DNA of 64,000 nucleotides, taken from assembly GCF_900114055.1 (NCBI RefSeq), contig NZ_FORR01000001.1:62001-126000 (forward strand), given 5' to 3'. Within the stretch, counting starts at the first letter, position 1; each line of letters starts with the position of its first letter. Of the stretch, positions 18,917 to 27,124 are shown piece by piece. This DNA is from Thermoflavimicrobium dichotomicum (GTDB lineage: Bacteria > Bacillota > Bacilli > Thermoactinomycetales > Thermoactinomycetaceae). Below the pieces are notes generated by a model. That model saw only the letters and a list, made by a program, of their open reading frames with translations, did no database searches and was not told the origin of the DNA. A program made the position numbers and the translations under genes.

Positions 18917-19013
18917 ACGTTTGCCCGTTTATTCGAACATAGACAGATGGAAGATCTTCTTGCTTCGTCCCATTCTCCCTCGCCGAAGCTCCACCTATGT
19001 CTATGCCAACCAC
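18897..19013 (-). CDS. Possible 38-residue leader peptide overlapping the tatA start
   Basis: A GTG at 19013 follows AAAGGAGGTGG, the best ribosome site in this region, although spacing is long (about 13 bases). The ORF ends inside tatA at 18897, overlapping it by 20 bases in another frame. The product begins VVGIDIGGASARENG and ends TYEYRRT; I recognise no family. It may be a translated leader that couples ribosomes to tatA, or simply part of a structured RNA. Uncertain. Confidence 0.3.
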   Translation of the reverse strand: MVGIDIGGASARENGTKQEDLPSVYVRINGQTYEYRRT

Positions 19014-19068
19014 TAACAGGGCTCCACCTCCTTTGCTTAAAAGGCGAGCTACTCGTCTGGGACTCTGC
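18917..19068 (-). ncRNA. Structured leader RNA candidate upstream of tatA
   Basis: A TATAAT at 19075-19080 (minus strand) would start RNA near 19068. Nested pairing on the transcript: GTCCCA with TGGGAC (19058-19063 with 18967-18972), CTCGCC with GGCGAG (19043-19048 with 18979-18984), AAGC with GCTT. The first two helices are separated by an asymmetric loop with GACGAGTAG on one side and GGAGAA on the other, which resembles a loop-E type motif. An alternative pairing CATAGACA with TGTCTATG (18998-19005 with 18938-18945) would place part of the domain in a helix near the tatA start. The class is unknown. Confidence 0.4.
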
Positions 19069-19074
19069 ACCTCT

Positions 19075-19080
19075 ATTATA
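19075..19080 (-). promoter_or_regulatory. -10 element upstream of tatA leader
   Basis: TATAAT on the minus strand, in AGTATAATAGAGG; no good -35 hexamer is visible at 16-18 bases. Confidence 0.4.
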
Positions 19081-19109
19081 CTACTTTTTACACGGAGGTA
19101 TTTAGAAAA

Positions 19110-19724
19110 TCAATAACGATTATACACCGGTTTTGATTTTTTTTTCTTATACCAGCTGTAAAGAAAATATAAAACCAGCAATATACCTGCACCGATTGCA
19201 ATCTTGGTAGTATAAGGACCAGCGACTTCTTCGATTTGATCCCAGTGATTTCCTAATTTATAGCCAAGATATATAAATCCGATTGACCAAGGAATAACGG
19301 CAAGTGTGGTTAAAGTGGTAAAACGAACCCAGCTCATCTTTGCAATACCTGCTGGAATTGAAATCGCATGACGTACCACCGGAATAAAACGGGCTCCGAA
19401 AATGACACCCATTCCGTAGCGATTAAACCAACTTTCAGCCACATCCAGATGTTTTTTGTTTATGAGAATATATTTTCCATACTTTTCCAACACCGGACGC
19501 CCTCCATAGTATCCCAACCAATAGAGGAAGAGCTGGGCCAATACTCCACCGATCGTTCCAGCAATGACTGCACCGATAAAACTGATCTTTCCACTGCTTA
19601 CAAGAAATCCTCCATACGCTAACACAATTTCACTTGGAATGACTTCCACCATCAATCCAAGCATAATTCCGAGATATCCCAAATCAGCAAGCCATTCAAG
19701 AAACGACATGATAAACTCTTTCAT
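19110..19724 (-). CDS. DedA family membrane protein
   Basis: 204 residues with four to six hydrophobic segments. GARFIPVVRHAISIPAGIAKM (about 112-132) is the diagnostic DedA segment, and EVIPSEIVLAYGG near the N-terminus matches as well. DedA proteins of this type are thought to be proton-coupled lipid-carrier transporters or flippases acting on undecaprenyl phosphate or other phospholipids. The C-terminus is a basic YKKKKSKP tail. The start at 19724 has GGGGACGT upstream. Confidence 0.88.
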   Translation of the reverse strand: MKEFIMSFLEWLADLGYLGIMLGLMVEVIPSEIVLAYGGFLVSSGKISFIGAVIAGTIGGVLAQLFLYWLGYYGGRPVLEKYGKYILINKKHLDVAESWFNRYGMGVIFGARFIPVVRHAISIPAGIAKMSWVRFTTLTTLAVIPWSIGFIYLGYKLGNHWDQIEEVAGPYTTKIAIGAGILLVLYFLYSWYKKKKSKPVYNRY

Positions 19725-19832
19725 ACGTCCCCAACCTTTTCGACTATTTTTCTGTCAACTTGATGATAACGAATCCCCCTTGATGCGTCTACCTTTTTGA
19801 AAACCTGTCACATAAATATGCGAATCTGAGAT

Positions 19833-19863
19833 AAAAAAACACGCCCATGAACACATGGACGTG
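19833..19863 (-). terminator. Terminator of the glnQHMP-like operon
   Basis: On the minus strand CACGTCCATG-TGTT-CATGGGCGTG (one mismatch, 19840-19863) followed by TTTTTTT. The distance to the last stop at 19963 is occupied partly by a repeat relic. Confidence 0.85.
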
Positions 19864-19879
19864 AAATCCCTTTTTGGTT

Positions 19880-19935
19880 CAGTTTTTTTTTGCCTGTATG
19901 GATTGAGCGGGAATGAAACCTCTGACAACTAGTCA
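19880..19935 (-). repeat. Relic (copy F) of the 96-bp palindromic repeat
   Basis: On the minus strand the segment contains TTTCATTCCCGCTC followed by an AT stretch and GCAAAA, matching the core of copy B (26391-26487). It lacks recognisable inner arms. It lies between the stop of the last permease gene and the operon terminator. Confidence 0.5.
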
Positions 19936-19962
19936 AAAACCCAACCCGTATAGAAACATTTA

Positions 19963-20616
19963 TTAACCTGCCAATCTTCTTTCCAAATAACGGCTAATCA
20001 ATGATAGTGTATAGTTAATGACAAAGTAAATCATGGCGACCAAGATTAACAGAGGAATCGTTGCATTATATTTAGAGTTATAAATAATCTGGGCAGCATG
20101 GGTTAACTCCGGCAACGAAATCGCTACAGCCAGCGATGTATCTTTTAAAAGAGAAACGAACTGGCTAACCATTGGTGGTATCATTTTCTTCAAAGCCTGG
20201 GGCATAATGATATACCAAAGTGTTTGTATATAAGTAAACCCTTGGGAACGAGCCGCTTCAATCTGTCCTTTGTCCACCGAATTCAGACCACTGCGTACAA
20301 TTTCTGCTACCAATGCTGAAGTAAAGACAGTCATGCTAATAATAACAGATAGAGTAATCGGAATCTGAATTCCCCAATCTTTAAAAGCAAAATAACCAAA
20401 GAAAATAATGAGGAGTAGCGGCAAATTACGAATGATTTCAATATAAAGGGTAGCAATATGTGACACAACGGGAATTCGCGTATAACGAAGAACACCCAAA
20501 ATAATGCCAAATACAAAACTAAGTGCAATGGCTGAAAAAGCAACAGATAGTGTGACTTGCAAGCCACTGAGTAAAGCAGACCAATGCGTCGGGTCAAATA
20601 CACTGGAAAAATCCAC
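19963..20616 (-). CDS. Polar amino acid ABC transporter permease (GlnP-like)
   Basis: 217 residues; GTG start at 20616 directly behind a run of eight G. A longer frame to 20649 exists but contains the ribosome site. Five hydrophobic segments and the EAA loop EAARSQGFTYIQTLWYIIMPQA (about 135-156) identify a HisM/GlnP-type permease. It would form the membrane channel with the other permease subunit encoded 14 bases upstream. Last gene of the operon. Confidence 0.92.
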   Translation of the reverse strand: MDFSSVFDPTHWSALLSGLQVTLSVAFSAIALSFVFGIILGVLRYTRIPVVSHIATLYIEIIRNLPLLLIIFFGYFAFKDWGIQIPITLSVIISMTVFTSALVAEIVRSGLNSVDKGQIEAARSQGFTYIQTLWYIIMPQALKKMIPPMVSQFVSLLKDTSLAVAISLPELTHAAQIIYNSKYNATIPLLILVAMIYFVINYTLSLISRYLERRLAG

Positions 20617-20630
20617 AGATTCCCCCCCCT

Positions 20631-21278
20631 TTATCCCTTTTTGGCCCATCGTTTTTCCAAATAATTAACACCGATACTGAGCGGGATCGTAATCACCAAA
20701 TACAAGAGGGCTACCAAAACATAGACAGAGGTCACATCATAGTTCGCAATGGCAACATCTGCGGCATACAGCAAGTCCGTACCTGCAATAATCGCCAATA
20801 CCGATGAGTTTTTTACCAAATTGATAAACTGGTTACCAAGCGGTGGAATAATCAATTTGAAAGCTTGCGGTAAAATCACATGCCACATGGCCTGAACATA
20901 TGAGAGCCCCGAAGAACGAGCGGCTTCCATCTGACCTTTGGGAACCGCCTGAATACCTGCACGAATCGCTTCCGCCATAAACGAGCCGGTATAAATGGCT
21001 AAACCGAGAGAACCTACAAAGAATTTGGATAGATTAATATGAATGGAGGCTAAACCAAAATAGAAAAAGAATACTTGAATCACGAGTGGAGTATTACGGA
21101 AAAACTCAACATAAGCTGTACCAATCGCTCTCAAAATAGCTAAAGGAGAAATGCGAAATATAGCGATAATGGTACCGATGATCAAACTTAATACCAAAGC
21201 TACCAGACTTACACTCAAAGTAGTCAAGAATCCATCAATAAAGTCTTCTTTATGAACCTCAAGAAAACTAAAATCCAT
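20631..21278 (-). CDS. Polar amino acid ABC transporter permease (GlnM-like)
   Basis: 215 residues; ATG at 21278 behind AAGGAG. EAARSSGLSYVQAMWHVILPQA is the EAA loop and NTPLVIQVFFFYFGL the typical N-terminal segment of glutamine/glutamate permeases. Partner of the downstream permease. It is separated from the binding-protein gene by 186 bases that hold a terminator-like hairpin and a repeat element, so expression may be lower than that of the binding protein. Confidence 0.92.
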   Translation of the reverse strand: MDFSFLEVHKEDFIDGFLTTLSVSLVALVLSLIIGTIIAIFRISPLAILRAIGTAYVEFFRNTPLVIQVFFFYFGLASIHINLSKFFVGSLGLAIYTGSFMAEAIRAGIQAVPKGQMEAARSSGLSYVQAMWHVILPQAFKLIIPPLGNQFINLVKNSSVLAIIAGTDLLYAADVAIANYDVTSVYVLVALLYLVITIPLSIGVNYLEKRWAKKG

Positions 21279-21305
21279 CAAATCACTCCTTCCCTAGGCT
21301 GAATG

Positions 21306-21334
21306 GAAAAAATGGGCTTTATTAAAAAGCCCAT
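21306..21334 (-). terminator. Intercistronic terminator or attenuator between glnH- and glnM-like genes
   Basis: On the minus strand ATGGGCTTT-TTAAT-AAAGCCCAT, then TTTTTTCC, just before the ribosome site of the permease gene. A decayed copy of the same hairpin, with AGCCTATT in place of AGCCCATT, lies at 21442-21465 next to the binding-protein stop codon. Confidence 0.7.
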
Positions 21335-21339
21335 AGCTT

Positions 21340-21435
21340 GTTGACAAAGTTTCTGTGATATGCCGGTTTTCCTTCTCCGTTTCACTCTTCAAGCAAAAGT
21401 CGTTCAACTGGAAAAAGAAAACCGGGTTTGTCAAC
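21340..21435 (+). repeat. Full copy A of a 96-bp palindromic repeat
   Basis: Outer inverted ends GTTGACAAA (21340-21348) and TTTGTCAAC (21427-21435); inner arms CCGGTTTTCCTTCTCC (21363-21378) and GGAAAAAGAAAACCGG (21410-21425). It is flanked on both sides by a 24-base near-duplicate of a terminator stem (21311-21334 and 21442-21465). Related copies are at 26391, 43668 and 52110, with relics at 19880 and 60748. Confidence 0.85.
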
Positions 21436-21467
21436 AGCCTCAATAGGCTATATTAAAAAGCCCATCT

Positions 21468-22310
21468 TTACTTCGGATGTTTTTGAACAGCATCTTTCGG
21501 CAAGTTTGCTGGTGGTTCTTTCTTGAACCATTTTTTATAAAGCTCTCTATATTTTCCATTCTTTTGAACTTCATCCAGGAATTCGTTCACGAATTTTTTC
21601 AGCTGTTCATTTCCTTTCTTGATTCCTAAACCATATGGCTCTTCTGTAAACTTTTCAGGTAATACGACATAATTGTTATCGCTTTCAGCCATACCCAGAA
21701 GAATACTATCATCCGTGGTTACTGCATCGACTTTTTTACTTTTTAAAGCAGTAAACGCATCTGCATAATTGTCATATTCTTCAATAATGACACCAGGGAC
21801 ATACTTTTCCAAGTTCTTTCCACTTGTTGCTCCCTTTGCTGTAGAAACCTTTTTCCCTTTTGCATCTTTTACTGTTTTAATTGAACTGTTTTTCGGTACT
21901 AACAGAGATTGTCCAGCCATATAATAAACATGAGAGAAATCCACTTGTTTTTTCCGCTCTTCCGTAATGGTCATTGTCGCAGCAATTAAATCGATATCGC
22001 CACTTGTTAACATTTTGATTCGTGTTTTTGAAGTTACTTCTTTAAACTCTACTTTGTTGGGATCACCAAACAATTTTTTTGCCAATTCGCGCATCAAATC
22101 CACTTCAAAACCTTTTACCTGGTTATCCGCTGGATCTTTGTAACCAAACAACCGTGTATCATATTTCACACCTACTATTAACTTTCCGCGTTTTTTGATC
22201 GCATCCAAATCTCCACCCGCTGCTTGATCTTTACCAGAAGAACAAGCTGCCATAACCAGCACAAGCAATAGCGAACAGGCGAGCGCAAACCATTTCTTCA
22301 TTACTTTCAT
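21468..22310 (-). CDS. Polar amino acid ABC transporter substrate-binding lipoprotein (GlnH-like)
   Basis: 280 residues from the ATG at 22310, seven bases behind AAAGGGGG. A lipoprotein signal peptide ends in the lipobox VMAAC (Cys at about 23). The mature part has the SBP family 3 landmarks GKLIVGVKYDTRLFGY, GFEVDLMRELAKKLFG, DLIAATMTITEERKKQVDFSHVYY. It should bind glutamine, glutamate, aspartate or a related amino acid outside the membrane. Its position after the ATPase gene and before two permease genes gives a complete importer. Confidence 0.93.
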   Translation of the reverse strand: MKVMKKWFALACSLLLVLVMAACSSGKDQAAGGDLDAIKKRGKLIVGVKYDTRLFGYKDPADNQVKGFEVDLMRELAKKLFGDPNKVEFKEVTSKTRIKMLTSGDIDLIAATMTITEERKKQVDFSHVYYMAGQSLLVPKNSSIKTVKDAKGKKVSTAKGATSGKNLEKYVPGVIIEEYDNYADAFTALKSKKVDAVTTDDSILLGMAESDNNYVVLPEKFTEEPYGLGIKKGNEQLKKFVNEFLDEVQKNGKYRELYKKWFKKEPPANLPKDAVQKHPK

Positions 22311-22334
22311 AAACATCCCCCTTTATACTATCAA

Positions 22335-23069
22335 TCAATGATGTAGAATTCGGCTCAAAAAGAGCTTTGTTCGTTCCTCTTTTGGATTATTAAAGAACTC
22401 TTCTGGGGTTCCTACTTCCAAAATCCTTCCTTCATCCATAAAAATAATGCGATCAGCCACTTCGCGCGCAAATCCCATCTCATGTGTCACACAGACCATG
22501 GTCATTCCTTCTTTGGCCAAGGTCCGCATAACATCCAACACTTCTCCAATCATTTCCGGGTCCAAAGCAGAAGTAGGTTCATCAAACAACATGATTTTGG
22601 GCTTCATGGCGAGTCCTCTGGCAATAGCAACCCGCTGCTGTTGTCCCCCAGATAATTGAGAAGGATAAGCGTTGGCTTTCTCAGGAATCCCTACCTTGGT
22701 CAGTAATTCCATCGCCCCTTTTCTAGCCTCTTCAGGATTCATTTTTCTTACTTTGATCGGCGCCAAAGTAATATTCTCCAAAACAGTTTTATGAGGGTAT
22801 AGATAAAAGTGTTGAAAAACCATTCCGATTTCTTGCCGCAAAAGATTAATATTTGTATTTTTGTCATGAACCTTGAAACCATCTACAATCAGTTCACCTG
22901 AGGAGATATCCTCCAAACGGTTGATACAACGGAGTAAGGTACTTTTTCCTGAACCACTGGGGCCCAGGATAACCACAACTTCTCCAGATTGGATGGTTAA
23001 ATTGATATCTTTTAATACATGAAAATCACCATAATACTTATTGACATTGGTAAACTGGATAATGGTCAT
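22335..23069 (-). CDS. Polar amino acid ABC transporter ATPase (GlnQ-like)
   Basis: 244 residues. Walker [10 protein letters not shown] (about 36-44), signature [19 protein letters not shown] (about 137-155), Walker [13 protein letters not shown] and the switch His in CVTHEMGFA. It energises import by the permeases encoded downstream. First gene of the operon, with a good promoter 80 bases upstream. Confidence 0.95.
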   Translation of the reverse strand: MTIIQFTNVNKYYGDFHVLKDINLTIQSGEVVVILGPSGSGKSTLLRCINRLEDISSGELIVDGFKVHDKNTNINLLRQEIGMVFQHFYLYPHKTVLENITLAPIKVRKMNPEEARKGAMELLTKVGIPEKANAYPSQLSGGQQQRVAIARGLAMKPKIMLFDEPTSALDPEMIGEVLDVMRTLAKEGMTMVCVTHEMGFAREVADRIIFMDEGRILEVGTPEEFFNNPKEERTKLFLSRILHH

Positions 23070-23400
23070 CCCCTCCTTTTTGTTATTTTTTTGAATCTTG
23101 TAAAAATATAAGCTTTTAGTTATAGATTAGTACGAATATAGACTCTATTATAATATAAAATTTATACATAAAAATGTCAACAATTATACTAAATTAATTG
23201 TTATTTATTGTGTTTCTTTATTATATAATTTCGTTTTCAATTTTTATTTTGTCCTTCCTATTTACAGAAAAACGAATACCTTGTACTCCAGCATCGTATG
23301 ATCTTATGAAATTTCTTGTTGAATCTTACGGTTTGGTCCGCTCTAACAAAAAGTTATTGGCTCCGTTTTATATATGATCGCTGGTGCCTATTGTCACATG
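23070..23400. other. AT-rich intergenic region before the amino acid importer operon
   Basis: Apart from the promoter at 23152-23180 and the rocA terminator at the far end, I see no ORF or structured RNA here. Confidence 0.45.
23152..23180 (-). promoter_or_regulatory. Sigma-A promoter of the amino acid importer operon
   Basis: On the minus strand TTGACA (23180-23175), 17 bases, TATATT (23157-23152). Transcription would start near 23145, leaving a leader of about 75 bases. Confidence 0.7.
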
Positions 23401-23439
23401 ATCATAAAAAACCTAACACCCTCATCGAGTGTTAGGTTT
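23401..23439 (-). terminator. Terminator after the P5C dehydrogenase gene
   Basis: On the minus strand AAACCTAACAC-(9)-GTGTTAGGTTT (23409-23439), then TTTATG. Confidence 0.88.
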
Positions 23440-23452
23440 GCCTCCTAAATCT

Positions 23453-24997
23453 TTACAGCTGCTCAGAAACGAGTTTTTGTTGCATGAAGAGCAAGAGATA
23501 GTCTCTTCCACCCGCTTTGGAGCAAGTACCAGACATGTTGTATCCACCAAATGGATGAACACCAACCAGAGCTCCTGTACATTTCCGGTTGAAATACAAA
23601 TTACCAACATGGAATACTTCGCGTGCTTTTTCCAATTTTGCACGATCGCGGGCAATTACTGATCCAGTTAATCCGTATTCGGTATTATTGGCAATTTCCA
23701 GGGCATGATCAAAGTCATTGGCTTTAATGAAAGCAACAACAGGTCCAAAGATTTCTTCCTGAGCAATCCGAGCTTGTGGATCCACATCCGCGAAAATGGT
23801 TGGTTGAATGAAATAACCATTTCCTTCTGCTTTCCCTCCACCGATCATGAGACGGCCTTCTTTTTTACCAATCTCAATATATTCCAAGATCTTGTTATAA
23901 GCCTTGTCATCAATAACTGGACCTAAATCAATACCCAGTTCCTTTGCTTCTCCTACTTTTAGCTGTTTTGTTCTTTCGACGACACGGCTTAGGAGCTCAT
24001 CATAAATATCTTTATGAGCGATGACGCGAGAGCAAGCCGAACATTTTTGACCAGAGAATCCAAATGCGGATTTGACAATGGCATCCACAGCCAGATCCAG
24101 GTCTGCATCGCTGTCAACTACGATGGAATCTTTTCCTCCCATTTCTGCCACTACACGTTTAATCCATTTTTGACCTGGAACCGTTTTCGCAGCAAGTTCG
24201 TTGATCCGCAGCCCTACTGCACGTGAACCGGTGAAGGAAACAAAACGGGTTAAAGGATGAGTAACCAAATATTCCCCTACTTCTGTTCCAGGACCTGGCA
24301 CGTAGTTAACGACACCATCTGGCAAACCTGCTTCTTTGAGGATTTCCATAAACTTATAAGCAATCACATTGGTTGGGGTTGCTGGTTTCAATACAACCGT
24401 ATTACCAGCCACAATTGCCGAGGTGGTCATTCCTACAGTAATCGCAAGCGGAAAGTTCCACGGTGGGATAATGGCTCCAACACCAAGAGGTATGTACGTT
24501 AATTCGTTATCTTCACCGGGGATCGATGTAAGCGGTTGCGGTTTGCCCAAACGAATCATTTCACGGCCATAAAACTCCATAAAATCGATAGCCTCTGCAG
24601 TGTCAGCATCAGCCTCTGGCCAGCTTTTTCCTGCTTCGAGCACCATCCAGGCAGAAAACTCATGTTTTTTACGGCGCAAAATCGCAGCTGCTTTAAAGAG
24701 AATGCGCGCACGTGCCTCTGGTGAATATTTTTTCCAAGTTTCAAACGTTTTTACAGCTACTTGCATTGCTTTCTCGGTTAACTCTTTATCTGCTTCATTA
24801 ACAATTCCAATCACTTCATCCAGATTGGAAGGATTAATGGATTTGACTTTACGATCCGTCTTGATATGTTCGCCACCAATAATGATATCGTATTCTTTTC
24901 CTAATTCGGAACGAACTTTGTTCAAAGCTGCTTGAAACGCCTGACGATTCTCTTCTTTAGAAAAATCTGTGAAAGGCTCATTTTTAAATTCAATCAT
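23453..24997 (-). CDS. rocA: 1-pyrroline-5-carboxylate (L-glutamate gamma-semialdehyde) dehydrogenase
   Basis: 514 residues from the ATG at 24997, behind GGGAGGT; the frame extends six codons further, but these include the ribosome site. Catalytic Cys lies in [12 protein letters not shown] (about residue 316), the general-base Glu in [10 protein letters not shown], and PWNFPLAI and GSRAVGLRI complete the aldehyde dehydrogenase set. It oxidises P5C to glutamate with NAD. B. subtilis RocA is 515 residues. The divergent neighbour is proline dehydrogenase, so both steps from proline to glutamate are encoded side by side. Confidence 0.95.
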   Translation of the reverse strand: MIEFKNEPFTDFSKEENRQAFQAALNKVRSELGKEYDIIIGGEHIKTDRKVKSINPSNLDEVIGIVNEADKELTEKAMQVAVKTFETWKKYSPEARARILFKAAAILRRKKHEFSAWMVLEAGKSWPEADADTAEAIDFMEFYGREMIRLGKPQPLTSIPGEDNELTYIPLGVGAIIPPWNFPLAITVGMTTSAIVAGNTVVLKPATPTNVIAYKFMEILKEAGLPDGVVNYVPGPGTEVGEYLVTHPLTRFVSFTGSRAVGLRINELAAKTVPGQKWIKRVVAEMGGKDSIVVDSDADLDLAVDAIVKSAFGFSGQKCSACSRVIAHKDIYDELLSRVVERTKQLKVGEAKELGIDLGPVIDDKAYNKILEYIEIGKKEGRLMIGGGKAEGNGYFIQPTIFADVDPQARIAQEEIFGPVVAFIKANDFDHALEIANNTEYGLTGSVIARDRAKLEKAREVFHVGNLYFNRKCTGALVGVHPFGGYNMSGTCSKAGGRDYLLLFMQQKLVSEQL

Positions 24998-25316
24998 TAA
25001 TCTATAACCTCCCAATAATGGTTTCCTAAACCATTTTAACGTACAACCTTTTTTACTTCAAATCAATTTACCTAAATATAGTTTATTCCTTTTTCGTTTG
25101 TATAATAAACTCTTTTTTTACGAAGTTAAGAATAGAGATCAATATCTGCATGCCAAAATCTTTATCTTTCGTAGTGTCGATTCCCTTTCTCGATCTATCA
25201 TGGGTTGAAACGATTTATTTAAGAAAAAAATCCTTTTTCCATGCAAATTTTGGATCATCAATACTGCTGATATTACGAAGTCATTACAAATCCATTCCAG
25301 AAAGAGGGAAAAACTT
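24998..25316. other. Intergenic region between divergent rocA and proline dehydrogenase genes
   Basis: About 319 AT-rich bases. TATAAT at 25101-25106 (plus) and TATATT near 25075-25080 (minus) are possible -10 elements. No operator or ORF that I trust. Confidence 0.4.
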
Positions 25317-26237
25317 ATGTCTTTTTATCGTAGCCTTGTTTTAACGCTAGCCCAAAATCGCCTTGTTACCTCCTTTGCTACGAAATATGGGATGAAACTG
25401 GGTGCATCCCGTTTTGTAGCAGGAGAAACTTTGGATAAAGCGATCCAAGTCGTCCAACAATTAAATGCGGAAGGTCTCGTTGTCACATTGGATCACTTGG
25501 GCGAAAGCGTTGCTCACAAAAACGAAGCCATCGAAGCTACCAATACGGCCATTCAAATCTTTGAGGCCATTGATCAATCCGGGGTTCAGTCAAATGTATC
25601 TGTTAAGCTTACCCAGCTCGGTTTAGATATTGACCCCTCTTTTTGCCTTGAAAATATGGATCGAATCGCTGCAAAAGCCAAAGAAAAAAACAATTTTGTT
25701 CGAATCGATATGGAAGACACCCCTCGGCTTGAAGCAACGATGGATATTTTTCACAAACTCCTGGATCGCTATGGAAAAGAACACATCGGCCTGGTCATCC
25801 AATCTTATTTATACCGTTCCGAACAAGATGTAACGGAACTCGGAAAGAAAAAAGTCAACCTCCGAATTGTAAAAGGAGCTTATAAGGAACCGGCCACGGT
25901 CGCCTTTCCAAACAAAAAAGATGTAGATATGAACTACATCCGGCTCGTCCAACAACACTTGCAAAATGGCTGTTATACTGCGATTGCTACACATGATGAA
26001 CAGATCATCCATACATTAAAAGCCTGGTTAAAAGCCAACCAAATCCCACATCATCTGTTTGAATTTCAAATGCTATATGGCGTACGAAACGGACTGCAGC
26101 GACAATTAGTCAAGGAAGGATACAAAGTGCGTGTGTACACTCCATTCGGAAAAGATTGGTATCCATACTTTAGCCGTCGTATTGCCGAAAGTCCAGCCAA
26201 TACCATGTTTGTGCTAAAAAATCTGTTTAAAAGCTAG
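25317..26237 (+). CDS. Proline dehydrogenase (monofunctional, PutM/FadM type)
   Basis: 306 residues, the length of the stand-alone Gram-positive enzymes. LDHLGESV (about 58-65), VSVKLTQLGLDID (about 91-103), FVRIDMEDTP, RIVKGAYKEP (Lys and Tyr near FAD) and the C-terminal RRIAESPANTMFVLKNL are the conserved TIM-barrel strands that bind FAD and proline. It oxidises proline to P5C at the membrane. Start ATG behind AGAGGG. It reads away from rocA. No regulator such as PutR is visible between them. Confidence 0.94.
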   Translation: MSFYRSLVLTLAQNRLVTSFATKYGMKLGASRFVAGETLDKAIQVVQQLNAEGLVVTLDHLGESVAHKNEAIEATNTAIQIFEAIDQSGVQSNVSVKLTQLGLDIDPSFCLENMDRIAAKAKEKNNFVRIDMEDTPRLEATMDIFHKLLDRYGKEHIGLVIQSYLYRSEQDVTELGKKKVNLRIVKGAYKEPATVAFPNKKDVDMNYIRLVQQHLQNGCYTAIATHDEQIIHTLKAWLKANQIPHHLFEFQMLYGVRNGLQRQLVKEGYKVRVYTPFGKDWYPYFSRRIAESPANTMFVLKNLFKS

Positions 26238-26632
26238 TGTCCTTCAGCCGTATTACCACCCCAGTCTAATGGCTTGTTTTTAAGGAATCCCGTTTTTTTA
26301 TGGCTATACTTTAGTCACCAACCGATCAGGACAAACTCTACTCTGACACCAATGAACATCAAGACCTGTTATACAAATCCTAAGAGATGTCTGTTGACAA
26401 TCCCGGTTTTCCTTTTCCGACTAAACGACTTTTGCTTGATTTGATGGAGCGGGAATGAAACGGAAAAGGGAAACCGGCATAAAAAGCTAATAATGTTTCA
26501 TTATTTTTATTATCAATGGAAAAGTGATATGATTAAACGTCTTTTTCTGTTTCTTTCTGTACCATTTCCGTTCCCCAGTAGTACTATTTGTTATATAATA
26601 AAATGTGATTTTGTTTAGGGAGGGTGTAAGAC
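26238..26632. other. Intergenic region before the Lrp-type gene, with repeat copy B
   Basis: Contains an imperfect hairpin (26247-26281, AGCC...GGCT then TTTTT) that may terminate proline dehydrogenase transcription, the repeat copy B, and a TATAAT at 26594-26599 that is the likely -10 region of the next gene. Confidence 0.45.
26391..26487 (-). repeat. Copy B of the 96-bp palindromic repeat, inverted
   Basis: Reading the minus strand: ATGCCGGTTTCCC, CGTTTCATTCCCGCTC, GCAAAAGTCGTTTAG, then GGAAAAGGAAAACCGG and TTGTCAAC. The left outer GTTGACAAAG is replaced by GCTTTTT. It is downstream of the proline dehydrogenase gene and opposite to it in orientation, like copies A, C and D relative to their upstream genes. 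Confidence 0.82.
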
Positions 26633-27124
26633 ATGCCTGACCCACTTCGGCTGGAAATCCTCTCCTTATTGGAAGAGAATGCCCGTTTGACTCCAGAACA
26701 GATCGCTCATATGTTAGACTTATCGAAAGATAAAGTTGAAAAGATCATTCAAGAATTGCATGATGAAGGCATTATTTTAAAGTATGGAGCTGTAATCCAT
26801 TGGCGTAAAGCGGGTAAACGCAGGGTGAATGCTTTAATCGATGTGAAAGTAACACCCCAGCATGGGTATGGTTTTGATGCAGTCGCCAGACGCATTTATC
26901 TGTTTCCGGAAGTGCAAAGTGTTTATTTAATGTCGGGAGCATATGATTTGTCTGTTGCTTTGGAAGTGGATACCATGGAGGAAGTGGGTCGCTTCGTAGA
27001 AAAACTAGCTTCCTTTGACTTTGTTGTCAGCACGACAACACACTTTGTACTCAAAAAATACAAAGAAGACGGAATCATCCTGGATGAACCAGACAAAGAT
27101 CAACGGTTGGTGATAAGTCCATGA
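26633..27124 (+). CDS. Lrp/AsnC-family transcriptional regulator
   Basis: 163 residues. N-terminal helix-turn-helix (LEENARLTPEQIAHMLDLSKDKVEKIIQEL, shown here only as its span about 11-40), then an RAM/AsnC ligand-binding domain (about 62-140) with LMSGAYDLSVALEVDT. Such regulators bind amino acids. The stop overlaps the start of the aminotransferase gene by four bases, so the pair is translationally coupled; this mirrors yugG-yugH of B. subtilis. It probably senses the amino acid handled by its partner. Confidence 0.9.
   Translation: MPDPLRLEILSLLEENARLTPEQIAHMLDLSKDKVEKIIQELHDEGIILKYGAVIHWRKAGKRRVNALIDVKVTPQHGYGFDAVARRIYLFPEVQSVYLMSGAYDLSVALEVDTMEEVGRFVEKLASFDFVVSTTTHFVLKKYKEDGIILDEPDKDQRLVISP

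Noticed and set aside
18917-19068. Lysine riboswitch upstream of tatA
   Set aside because: AGAGGTGC and GACGAGTAG resemble the lysine element 5' part, but the later stems and the closing 3' strand are missing because the region runs into tatA.
25150-25344. 64-residue ORF in the rocA-proline dehydrogenase intergenic region
   Set aside because: No ribosome site and it overlaps the start of the proline dehydrogenase gene in another frame.
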